Assembly: GCF_020382885.2 (NCBI RefSeq)
Contig: NC_058499.1
Span: 20,321,872-20,385,871, forward strand
DNA length: 64,000 nucleotides
Source: Scatophagus argus
Taxonomy: Eukaryota; Chordata; Actinopteri; Scatophagidae
Reading direction: 5' to 3'
Below are positions 9,893 through 22,310 of this stretch, one piece after another (the stretch's first letter is position 1; each line of letters starts with the position of its first letter). The notes under the pieces are model-generated. The model was not told the origin of the DNA, ran no database searches, and saw only the letters and a list, made by a program, of their open reading frames with translations. Both the position numbers and the translations under genes were made by a program.

Positions 9893-12035
9893 TCAGTAAA
9901 CTCGGTAAACAGATGCTCATTTGGGGTGGAAGAATGAAGTTGCCCCTCAGCTCGTTAGTCTCTGACAATGACATCTCTGTGCCAACTCAACACTACTGTG
10001 TAGCGCTGGCACACAGGAGCACCGAGAACTCACCCATTCACACTCACATTCCCTCTCTGTCGCTCTGTCTTCTCTATTCACATGGCCTGGGAGAATCTGA
10101 ATAGAGGCCCACCCCACCTCCCACCCACGTTTTCTTTGCTCAGTTGTGCAAATTTCAATTTCCAAGCCCCCCCCATCCTGTCGAACACCCACCGGCCATT
10201 ATCTCTTTTTCTCTCTGACTGTCTCTCCCCCTCTTCACCCAGTTGGGGTCCCCCAAAAAAACGTTACTCATAAGCTCAGTCAGACTTCCAACACCTTCCT
10301 AATTTGCATTTTATTTAGACCGACTGCCACAGTGAAACAAATTAGTAACGACATTCCAGGATCAGAAAACTACTGGCAGCAGAAATGAAAGATTTTGGCA
10401 CATATGGTACAACATTTGCAAGCGTTTGGAGTTGTGTTGATGTCGACCTAATGAATCTAATTTTCTCTCCTATCCGAGCACTGCTCTGGCCTCCATGGGC
10501 TCTTGAGTGAAATATTCATCCCTATAGCAATAATTCTAAATGCTCTGCTACGTTCAGCAGCTACTTGCAAACTTGTTACAGTGGTTTTACCAGAACAATG
10601 GCTGCTTGCTGCTTCTGAAAATTAGGTTGATGGAAACTGTTAAAGTGAAATGACACAGTAAAGCTGCAGGTCACCGCATCAAAACAAACTGGCAAAAAGT
10701 GCTGACGAGCTGAGGGGAGGAGTGTGAAGGAGCGCAGATCTCCATCCAACAGTTCACTCAAATCTAACTTAACAACGTAACTTAACAGCTTGTTCACTCA
10801 CAGTCAGTATCATTGCTATATATAAGAGCTATCATTACTCTTCAATCATTTTCCGACTGGCAAGGTACAAAAGTGATTAATTAGTGCAAATATATCTTTA
10901 AAACTTGAGAAACAGCAAGAGCTGTGGCAGAAGGGATATTCTTCTTGAGTGGATGAATTCATTAAGTAGGAAGAGATCACTCCTCCCTAAACACACACAC
11001 AAAGCTCATACACGCCCTGGGCCTCTGTCTTCCTCCTCCTTGCAGTTATGAGCTCATTATTTCAACACCGTTTGCTTGCACACAGACAACTTGGAGCAGG
11101 CTGGTCAGTTTGGATTTGGGACCCTGCTGAGCTGTGACTAACCAAATGTTGAATCAGTCAAACAGCGGTGACCGAGTCAAAGAACTGAAGTGAAAGGAAG
11201 CAACTGACAAAGTCTGAAAGGCTTTGCGTGTTATTCAGATGTAATGCATTTCAGGCTTTCAAAAAAAGATAAATCAGTGGTGAGATAAAGATGTCTAAAC
11301 TGGGACCGACATACATGCTAGAGCAACATTTTGTTTTGTTTTTGATTGTTTTTTTTATTATACCAACTACAGTGCATGATTACATTCACTACAATTACCC
11401 AGTCTGAAAAGAGTCCTAACCATAAAACCAAGTCCCAAATCTATCATCATCCTGTATTTGTGAATCCACTTTAACTCAATATGAGATCGTCACCACACAA
11501 ACATTTGGAGACATAGGGCGGCTAAAAAACAATTCCTGCCTTTCTCTCTCTTTTACACACACACACACACACATACATACACATTCATGCTTGAACAAAG
11601 CACATGACTTGCTGTGGGCTGTAAAATATGTTGCTATGTTGAGGAGTTTTGAGGAATGCAGGAAGGATCTGAGTGGTATCGCTCTGCAGGAACTGATCTG
11701 ACAGTCCTTGTTTGGCCACTCCTACAGGTCCTGTATGCTAACATTCTCTCTCTCTGTCTCTGTCTCTACTGGACAAGAACAGACTGGGTAAAGGCCATAC
11801 TTAGTCTAATGCTGCTGCCTGTATTTACCTTTGGCCATGCTGACTGGAGCTGTCAGGACATGCAGGACACACTGAGGACTGTAAAGTGAAAGGAACAAGG
11901 GGATGGAGGACAGTTGAAGTTCCTAAATTAAGCAATGCATGTCCAACAATACCAGTGTTTTCCTTTTACAGTGTAAAGTACATATTAGAAGCATAGCTAT
12001 ACTGTGTTATAATGGAAAAAAAGCTTGAGCTTACT

Positions 12036-12084
12036 GACTTGGTTTAAGTTGATTTACCCTTTGTAAATCAACTTAAACCAAGTC
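12036..12084. repeat. Perfect inverted repeat, 21-bp arms, 7-nt loop
   Basis: The arm at 12036-12056 (starting GACTTGGTTTAAG) is the exact reverse complement of 12064-12084, separated by CCCTTTG. A transcript would form a 21-bp hairpin. No transposase or target duplication is visible. A fold-back (template-switch) mutation is a simple explanation. Confidence 0.97.
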
Positions 12085-14284
12085 TTTACAACCTGTATAG
12101 TGAAAGAAGCACCTAAGTGGCACAGCTAACTGCAGCTAAAGCTCCAGAACTCCATCTGTGTCTACACAGGATGCGTTCAGGCACAGTACTGGGCGTCAGT
12201 CTCTTGCAGTTCAGCGATGCTCAGAAACCAATATCACCAATGTTCTTAGGTGCATAAAATAGAAAAAAAACAACAACAGAAAAACAAATGTTTCAGAGTG
12301 TTATAGAGCATGTTATTGAAACATTTGTGGGTAAGTGCCTAAATGATCGGACAGCCCAGCCACATAGAAGAGACCCACTGGGATGTCCCCGATGGTTCAT
12401 CCTTGTTGTAAGTCCAGACTGTATTCTCATCATCGGTTCCTGGTACATACATGCCTAGCATACTGCTTAGACCTGCTGCGTCTGTCTCGCTCTATCCTCC
12501 TTCTCCTCATTGAAAAAAATGATCCCTCACCTCTGATTACCTGTACACTGTGATCTTTATCCAACAGTCGGCCATGTTTTGTAGTCCAAGGGATGGGAGA
12601 GTTCCATGTAGTGAAGTTACAGACTATTTGAACTGGTAGTGACAGGTATTTGAACTCTGGAGCATTTTTAGCCTTGCCGCACACATGGCTTGAGGGATGC
12701 AATGTTCGTCTGTTGTCTGGTTTCTATTTATCCAGTGCTTGATGACAATCCCATTGTCCTCAGCTGTAATTTGTGTTTGGCACATATCGACACGTTGACA
12801 TGCTTAACTAAGATAGTAAACATTAGGAAACATAAAACCTGCTAAACATCAATGTGTTAGCATTTGTACACGTTCTGTCGATGGCATTCAGCTCAAAGCG
12901 TCAGTGTGCTTAAGTACAGTCGCTCAGAGCAGATAGCACAGCTGATTGCACTCAGGAATGCTGAGTGGTTTTCCAGGAAGGAAAACAAAACAGAAGGAAG
13001 CAACCTGAAAATTTGTGGTATTGTGTGTATATTAGGATGCAAGTGCTGGTATCAAGTACCAGTCAAGCCTCATTCTTTGGAACCTGAGCACAAGAACAAA
13101 TGATGCTCACACAAAAACTGATATGAGCTCCAGAAAATGACAATCTAATCAATGTCAGGCCACTAACTTCATTAACATGGCTCCTTAAAACGAATAGCTC
13201 CTGTTTCAAATAGCCTTAAATCCCACACACATTCAAACAGTGTAGCATGATCTTAAACTTCATCCTCCACTACTTACATCCTCAATTTACTGAAGGCCAC
13301 AGTGTGCTCTGTCATTATACAACCAGCTATTCAGTCCTCATAGATCACTGCAACCAACTCAGCCAGCCTGTCAGACACACACACACTTACTCAACAGAAG
13401 TCATGTTTGATCAGCGACTGAGTCATGCTGAAAAGCCATTAATCCATTCATCTGACAACTGCAGCAGATTAACACACACACACACACACACTGATAGTGT
13501 GAACAGCTGGGGAACAACTGACACGATACAGACCAGCAGCCATAACTCATATTGAAAACTTTGCATTAAAAGTGACAAGAAAACATGCAAATTAGGCATC
13601 GTTATTGGAACTCAGAGTCAGTCCTTTGTTTATTTCCCTGTTTCTGCTGACTTACCACACCTAACCGTGATGTGACTGCAAGAGTCCTACTGACTCTGCT
13701 TTCAGTCATCAGGAAGCAGTGTTGAGTGGTAACACGCTTGCCAGTGTTGTATTTATCTACCTATCTTGGTGAATAGTAGTTGAAAGAATAACTGTTTAAA
13801 AACCTGGCAGTGAAAGAAAATATTCTCTCAGTGCAACTAATATAAGCATTCACTGTATGAGCAAATGATAGCGCAGAAACAAGTAACCAAAGAGCATTTT
13901 TTCATGACTAATCATAATTTAAGTCTGATAAAATGATGGCTGAGATCTGGGAAGATCTACAACAGCAAGAGGAGTACAGATATTAAGAACGTAAATGAGA
14001 TCCTGATCAGGACATTTCATCCTCCTCCCTCCTCAGCTGACTGAGGATGATGGAGACTATGCTGACCATGGAAACCTTTGGGACCCCCCAAAGCTCCCAC
14101 AGATGGTTGCTGTATGGACTCTAATTCTCAAGTGCCCAAATTATCTCATTACCTCATCCTTTGCTGCTAACAAAAAGAGATCTAAGACAGTACAAGGAGG
14201 AACCCTTTATTAGAGGTTTTAAATGTACTCACAATGACGAACGAGAGGTATCTTTTTAGTCCACACATTCTTCTTTTTCAAGAA

Positions 14285-14322
14285 ACCTGACACCCACGTT
14301 AAGGGTAACGTGGGTGTCAGGT
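14285..14322. repeat. Perfect inverted repeat, 17-bp arms, 4-nt loop
   Basis: The arm ACCTGACACCCACGTTA at 14285-14301 is followed by AGGG and then its exact reverse complement at 14306-14322. The tight loop and perfect match resemble the other short-loop hairpins of this window. Confidence 0.97.
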
Positions 14323-14837
14323 CACCCACAGGCTAGTTGGTCAGATATTCAAATACAAATACTAAGCTGTTCAGTGTGCTGCAGCTGATTAGCCAGTTAG
14401 CCATCAAGGCTGTAAACTAATGTTATCAATGCTCTGTTCTTTCATGAACATTTGTTCGGCAGTTCTTTGAACGAGCCAAAGTGCAGTACAAGATGCAGCA
14501 GTGCTTGTAGATAAGGACTCATTAGATGGAAACTAATGTGGGTTGTTGCTCAAAGTTTGTGGTTCATTTTGTGTTGTGTCAGCAGCTACTGTCTGGCTGT
14601 TAGCGTGACTGTTGACCTATGAAATTATTCATGAGGCCAAAAAGTAAGGAACACATTTCTTCCTTCTGGTCACTAATTGTTGTTTGAAAAATTAAGATTA
14701 CTATTTTTAAAGTACTGATCACTTCTGTAAGCTGTCAAAAATACATGTAATATTGTTGCAGTTGGACTAACCAAACTTGCTTGACTTGTTTAGTTCAGTG
14801 AACAATGAGCTTGTATTGCTTTTTCAGACCTTGTTTA

Positions 14838-15290
14838 TACCCTATATAGACAAAAGTATCCAGACAGACCTCTTTATGGGGCAGTTTTTCAGGGCTTGGG
14901 CTGGGCCCCTTACTTCCAGTGAAGGGAAATCTTCATGTTTCAGCATACCAAGACATTTTGGACAATGCTATGCTTCCAACTTTGTGGCAGCAGTTTGGTC
15001 TATGTCTATGTCCCAGTGCACAAAACAAAGTCCATAAAGACATGGTTGGAAGAGTTTGGTGTGGTAGAACTTGGAGATTGTGATTCAGGCCTTTTCATCC
15101 AACATCAGTGTCTGACCTCACAAATGCTCTTCTGAATGAATGGGCAAAAATTCCCACAGAAATAGGAAATAGGAAAGTCTTTCCAGAAGAGTGGAAGCTG
15201 TTGTGGCTGCAAAGCTGTCTATTTGGAAAGCAATGTCACTGAAGTTGGTGTAATGGCCAAGTGCCCCAATACTTTTGATGGACTACACAA
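14838..15290 (+). mobile_element. Internally deleted Tc1/mariner-like transposon relic
   Basis: The left end reads CTATATAGACAAAAGTATCC and the right end has CCAATACTTTTG in reverse orientation, matching Tc1-type terminal repeats. In between, pieces of a Tc1-like transposase C-terminal (DDE) domain are readable in different frames: PVHKTKSIKTWLEEFGV near 15018, and a region matching 'TNALLNEWAKIPTE' near 15118-15160. Much of the coding region is missing and the frame shifts repeatedly, so it cannot encode an active enzyme. It is an old non-functional copy. Confidence 0.85.
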
Positions 15291-15654
15291 CTCAGGCAAG
15301 TATGAATTGCATATTGTACAGAATTAAATGTACATCTATGTATGGAATCCAAGACATTCAAAAGCACAAAAAATTATATATATTGCACAGCCTGTATTTG
15401 AGTATATAGTATACCACATCAGCTGCTAGCAAACGCTGTTTTGATTCTAATCTTCTTTTAAACAAATCAGAGGGATCTTTGACAAAACTAACCTGACGAA
15501 TCAAATGACAAAGGAGTCCAGGGTCCAAGCAAACTGAAAAACAGTTTGATTTTTGTAGTTTTACATCCTTACAGTATACAGCATTAACTAATCTGTGAAT
15601 GTTCATGGTCTTCAAGCTTCAGAGACACACAAAAGACACATTGAGAAGCAGGTT

Positions 15655-17826
15655 TTGGAAAAAAAAACATCAATTTTTATTTTGAAATGATTCATCTTGT
15701 GCCAACTCAGTTCTTTCTTTTTCTTTTTTTGCGTTATTTTTTGAAAATCTCTTCTGCCAATGTCCAAGATAACAATGCTCTTAAAAACAAAATAAAAGGT
15801 TCAGAGAAAATAAAATTCATCTTAAAAACAAAAACAGGTAGAAGAAAAAAAAATCCTAATTTTTTTGCAGGGGGGGGGAGGGGGAAGGTTGAAACCAAAT
15901 AAAAAGGGATGCTACAACCGAGAAACGGCTCCTCCTGGGTTGGGGTGATAAGCCCGAGCCCACATCCTGATGGGCCACATGCTGATCAAAGGCTCACCCC
16001 CATGTGATGAAGATAGCCAATCACAGTGTAGTGTCCACAAGCTCCCTGATGCCCCTCTCTCACTGGGAGACTAAGGCAGTCAAACACAGTAGGTTACAGT
16101 ATGCATGGATACCTTTAGATCGTGAGATGAAACACAAGGAGAAAAGATCTTCATTCCAAAATCCTTGACTACTTGCGCTGCTGAGAGATATGTTAGTAGT
16201 TTCTCTATATTGCTCTAGCATAATACGTATAAGACCAAGATTCTTCTTTGCCATGCAAGCTACTCTTCTACAAATTGTGCCCCAGCTCGGGAAACTAAAC
16301 ATCAATTACATCCAACAGAAACTGAAAGAAGTAAGTGAAAAGTACATTGAAACAAGGTCAGTCACAAAAAGACACATTTGGTCCAGGAGTAAAAGGGATT
16401 CCCAGCACAAAGCAAGTTAGTATGAAGACAGGAGGACAAATTACAGTCCACCTCAGGACAAGACGTAATGGTTGACTTCGAAGCTGTAATCCAAACACAG
16501 CTGTCTGACTAGAGATGAAGAGGTGGTTAGATGTGTACTTAGCACAATGACTCAGGCTTACTCAAAGCAAGACGCCAACCATCACTAAGGTTATTTTTAG
16601 AAAATGGAGATCTTTTCTTCTTGGACGTACAGTGTATCATGACTAAGAGCATACGCTGGTCTCAAACACGTCAGCAAGTACAGAGCTTCACTTCAAAATG
16701 AGACATCTGCCCTTGTCAGAGAGGAACTCTTTCTTACAATATGTTCCGTGATCACAATATGACATTCTGAAGTGAAACCCTTCAGTTTTTCACATCCTCA
16801 TTACAGAAAATTATTCCTAGCAAACAGTACTGAAGTCTTGATTGTTCAGCTGCAGCCCAGCTGAGATGAGGATGACTGTGAGATGATGATGCACAGCACA
16901 GTACATAACCAACCATGAGCCTGACTGGGGAGAGGGCAGAGGGCGGTAAAGGAGAAGAAGCTGTGATCTTTAAGAGAGATTACACACTTGCTTTTAATTA
17001 TGCAGAAATCACAGTTAAATGTTGGTTATTGTAGACATGTAAGCTAATGCAGACACTCAATGTAGTATACAGTAACAGTACTGTGTTGGCATCTGCTGCC
17101 AGTCTCCATTTTTGGACAAGATGAAGCCCTTAAAGGAATAATTGGACATTTTATGAGATTTGCTTGTTTACTTTCTTGTTGATGGCAGGGAGATGAGAAG
17201 GTCAATGTCACAGCCAGCCTGGCTCTGACAACAGGTAGAAAAAAGGAATATACATACAAACACCTCTAAAGCTCATTAACACATTACATCTCATTTGTTT
17301 AAACAAGATAAAACAAGCTATACAACAAGATATAAAGTGTGAATTGGTGAGTTTCAGTGGTGCTGGCTCTCACAAAAGCAAAAAGACATATTTGCAAAAA
17401 TATCAAACTATTCCTTTAACAACACAGTAACGTACTTGAGTGAGTGTCTGCACTGTCAGGACCTGTGCCACACTACAGTAACTGAGATTTGTTTCCATGT
17501 GTTAAGGGTTTGTTTAGCATTTGAAACTCGTATGCTGGTTCAACAACCTGCTCCTGGTGCACATCTGCTTTGTTTGTGTGCGTCTGTGTTCTTGCAAATG
17601 AGCAAGCCGTGTTTACCACAAGATCTCTTTGCTGGACCTCATTTTGAAGGTAACATGTGGCTGTTTGGTGCATGCATTTCCCTTTCATCAAGCGCCCTCT
17701 CCACCCTGCCTCGCCCTCTCCCCAAGAGGTAGTAGCCCCAATACTCCCCACCCCCACCTAATCCATCTCTCTCTGACCAGACCCGACCCCCCCCACCCAA
17801 CCCTTCCAGTGGACTGTGGCACTTCT
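15655..17826 (-). other. cotl1: Probable cotl1 3' UTR
   Basis: The region follows the cotl1 stop codon at 17827. It holds no gene-like frame and ends near an AATAAA signal at 15676-15681. A UTR of about 2.1 kb is longer than that of many genes, and the true end could be nearer: an ATTAAA variant lies around 16993. RNA reads would settle it. Confidence 0.45.
15676..15681 (-). terminator. cotl1: Candidate cotl1 poly(A) signal AATAAA
   Basis: TTTATT on the plus strand reads AATAAA on the cotl1 strand, about 2.1 kb past the stop codon. Choice of this signal is an inference. Confidence 0.45.
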
Positions 17827-20800
17827 CTACTCGGCCTGAGCATCATAATTGGCTCCACCCGCCTTCTTCAACTCTGAACGGATGTTGTCCTCATCCAGTT
17901 CTCTCGGGTCACTAAACATGAACTCCTTGGCAAAGTTCTGCAGACAAAAAACACCAAGTGAGTAATAACACTACCAAAGGTAAATGTACCTTACACCAAA
18001 TTACAGTGCCTGTTTACATCAACTGCTGGGCATTAAGGAGAGCAGTGACTGAGGATTTTCAGATGGGAACAAATTAAATTTAGAATTTGGGCTGGGTATA
18101 TTTTCAGCGAGTTTTTGTACAAAGAACAAAGCAATACTTTCAATAACTTTAAAGAATATGAAACATATTTTCTCAGAAAATCTTAAAAATAAGATAAACC
18201 TGCCTCGGTCCTGCCTTACAAGAATCTGACCACAGAAATTAGCATTCAGTATGTACTTGATGGTTCTTTATATTTTACAACTCATTGAAGTTGTTAGTAT
18301 TGTTTAATATCTGGCCATGCTTAGGGCCCAGTCACACCAGAAAGTTGCACAGAGATTCAACTGTCTGTTTTTGAAAAAGATGTACTTCTAGAAACTTGAC
18401 GACAGAGTGACAACTCAGTGGCTAACTGGTGAACTCTTGTAGCTGGTGAGCTGACAGATAACATGCTAGCTAACCAGGAAAGTATCTGTGCTATTCATGA
18501 GAGCTGTGATTTTCTTTCTATTTTCTCTGTCCTCATTCTGTCATTTTCTTTGAACAGTGATGTACATTATTCATTCAATAAAGAGTTTTTGAAGAAGGAA
18601 AAGATGTCCCAGTTTTTCAGCTTGCTAACAGTCAGCTATCAGTTTGATTCATGATAAGCTATATAAAAATGCAGCAAGGAAAACCTAATTGGTGTCAGAT
18701 ATATTGTAGGTATAGGTGAGGTACATGAAACTCTCATAATAAATTCTGGAGGAGTAACCTGCCACCTCACCAGGTGAAGGAAATGCGTTTAACAGGTTAT
18801 TGTCTTCTCTGCACTGTACCTTTAAGGTTGCATTAACCGTCTCTGCCAGGTGTAAGCCTGGAGCGGATTGTGAGTTTGTTTTAAATATTGACAGAATTTC
18901 TTAAAGCCTTTTGTAAAGCTTAGATGTTTGTTGTTTTCAGCAGTGTTTTCCATTTTGCATTATGCATTACAACATCAATCGGATAATCTAAAAACAAGGA
19001 TTACCCAGGCTGTTGCAGGCCACGTTTTGGCCTTTGTCATGGCTCAAAAAAACTGATAGCCATAGAAAGGTCTGTCTCGTCTCTTCTCATCTGCAGATTA
19101 CTTCCATTCGTGATATGTTAAGATCCACTAAAGCTGGGCATGACATGAAAAGAATAAATCTCTGTTTTTGTCATCTTCACTGCCATCATGACTGTAAGTC
19201 TGGAGGTGATCTGCACACTCTTTCAGTTTAAGATTTTGGCCTGTTTGGGACAACAGAAAGAAACACTAAAACCAAAAATGATTCATTTGGAGTCCTGTGT
19301 CCTCGCAATAGTGATTAGTGCTGCTTCAACATAAGTGAATATGAAAAACATTTAATGTGTGCTGCTAAATATTTACATCCACTTAATTTTCTCTGTTGTC
19401 ATAAACTCTCTTAATGTTGTATGGTTGGATCCTGTACATGCTACATTCTTCTTTACTGATGATTTCTGATGTGAAATTGTTTTTAAAAATCCTATTCTGC
19501 TGTTTGTCTGACTGTACGCAGCATTCTGTCGCCATATTGCCTCTGTAACCATCCAGTTTCCCCAAAGGAACCATTACAGCTCCGCTCTATTTTACTCTCA
19601 TGACGACGACCATTATTTTAATCACTACTCTCGTCATGTGCGACACCGCAGAATCTCTGACCTGCACGATCTCTTTGACCATCGCCTTGTCGGTGCTGAT
19701 CTTGGCGCGCTGCAGCCCGCTGATGTTCTCGCCAATCCAGGTGATGAGAGTGAACTTGGCTCGTTTGCTCATGGCGTCTCCCGTTGTGATTCGGACGAAG
19801 CCAAACAGACGAGCATCATCTGAGGGAAGGGATGGAAGAGACTGTGTAAGGCCACCAGATTGAACGTGACTGCAGGAGATATTTTAAAATATTACACACC
19901 TTATCACATCTGAGCGGTGATGAACACAAAGAGTAATAAATCAAAAATCTACAAAGTGTGAATGTGTTTATGTGCATGAGGAGTGTGAGAAAAGTATTTT
20001 AATGATGTAGTACAAAGTTCTGCTTTTCAGGTGTGTGCGTGTGTGTGTGTTTGCGTGTGTAACTTGTGAATATTCAGGTCAATAGACTAAATGAATCAAA
20101 TCTTTAATGAGCCTTGCAGTTGTAATACGGACCTCCCAGTGACCACGCCTCACTGTCGAAGTGGTCCACTTCAGAACCGGCTGTAAATAATACCTGAATA
20201 CAAACAACCGGGCTAAAAAGAAAAATAATTCTGCTACTTGTCTCCTGACTCGTACCTCTTCAGGCCTATAAATCCTGTTGAGGAAGGGTGAAGTGCTCAC
20301 AGGCGTACACAACATGTAGCGATGTGAAGCCACTCATAAACAGAGCTCCACTATAAAGGGTCAGGAGGTTTGGGATCCAGTGGTGCTGTGGAAAACCTCC
20401 AGTTACACTACACGTGTTCACATGTATTGTAACTTTCCAGTCCTGTATAACCACTATGTAATGTAAATTCCTTACATGCCACACGCTGAATCCTCTAAAG
20501 TTTTCTGTCCTGGATTATAAATAAGTCAACACCTGGGAGCTGATTAACACAATAGAAATTTTACGGTGACACTGTGAGATATGTTTGTGCGATTCCTGAA
20601 AGAAGGCTGCTGGTCAACATCTTGTTAACTTTGACCATTTTAGTCCTTCATTGGAAGTACTCATAACATATTTCTGGAATGCTCCAACAACCACACTGGC
20701 GACCAAAACACACAGCACTCCACCCTGTCCTGTATACTGACTGCTGATTTATAGCCAGTTTCATATGAGATAGTCTAAATAAACAAACACTTGCTAGAGA

Positions 20801-22262
20801 AGGTGTGGTACGGTGCCTTCTTCTCAAACATATACTCTGCTGTCTTGCCTGCTGTCTTCAGGCGGTACAGTTTGATTAGGTAACAATAACACGAACAGAT
20901 TTCTCATTATTACCTTCCAGGTGTTCTCACCTCTGGCTGAGGCTAATAGTCTCTGTATACTCTGACCATAAGCTGCAGGGCAAAACCTCTCCAGGTTTTC
21001 AACAGAACAGTCTAATATTTCCATCTGGAGCTTTGAGCACCACAAGCAAAGCATATTGTATCTACATAAGTGCCAATTCCCATCTTCAAAGTGACACTGT
21101 CTCACAGCCCAATAGGAAACATGCATACTACTATGAATGACAGGCTCGTGCTTTGACAGGGTGAAATGTAAACATTAATGGAGTCCTCCAAGACTGATCT
21201 GTAACGTTAACTAGTTTAGTTAGCTTAGCTGGCCTTTTGTCCACTGAGTATGCACATTTCCTTCTGTGCTGTGATACCGAAAGAAAATAGTTCCTACATG
21301 AAACTGCTCATAACAAGGTGTGACTGGGTCTTGATTTATAGAAAGAGACATAGCTGTTGAGTATTTTATATGTTATATAATATTATATACGTAAATGACC
21401 GATGACTGGTAGAAGCATGAAAATCTATCAATAAATAAAATAAATAAAAAGTCATTTTTTTCTGCACTAACATCACAGACTCCCAGCTCAAATGTTTCAC
21501 TTTCATTTTTTAAGCTCCACCAGGCAGCATCAACCTGAAACTCAAAAAGTGGGGCAGCGACAGTAAAGAGCATCCCCGTCCCCACTGACTGAGACACAGC
21601 AGCATCACACACCAGCCAGTGTGGGAAACATGAGCACACTGTGTGGAGCTCACTGCCGAGAGGGATGGAAGTGACAGGTCAGACCAATGATGTCAGACGA
21701 ATTTAAGATGAATCCATAAAAACACTACAAACAAAATTCTCCATCAAGTGGCAACATTCAAACTATTATTTAAATGATTAGACAAGTGATTGATTAGTTG
21801 ATATACAACAATTAAATTAATTTAGGTATTGTTTTAATCATTAAAGTTAATTACCAAGCAAAGATACTAAGTTTTAAATGGTTCCATGTTCTCAAACTGG
21901 AACTGTTTGATGTTGTTATCACTTGAGTGTTGTTTATTCAAGTAAACAATTTGACCTTGTCACCTACTGTCTGGCATTTAATTACTAAATGGAGACTAAA
22001 TGAAGAGCACTTAATGTTGCAAAGAAGTTTTTCTAAAAAGTTTTTATAATGCAACTGGTACTATCTTTATCTTTATTATGTTTCCCACTGAAGCAGCTGA
22101 TAAAAACTTTCCTGGCAGAGCCTCAGCAGCACTGTTCTCAGACCAGCCGCACATTAACTCCACTAATAGGTGCAGGCAGTGTAAAGAGTCTTATCAGTGC
22201 GGTAAAGTGAACAAAGGACATCAGTGGTTTCAACAGCACAACTGCAGCTATGCACACAAAGA

Positions 22263-22310
<48 letters not shown>

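Larger units (their letters stand above)
9311..15655. other. Gene-poor intergenic stretch
   Basis: Apart from the separately listed low-confidence open frame, two inverted repeats and Tc1-like relic, nothing recognisable as a gene is seen. CA microsatellites occur near 11552-11583 and 13471-13492. The left part could hold control elements of cotl1, but nothing in the sequence proves that. Confidence 0.4.

Noticed and set aside
13247-13555. 102-codon plus-strand frame
   Set aside because: It crosses a CA microsatellite and resembles no protein family.
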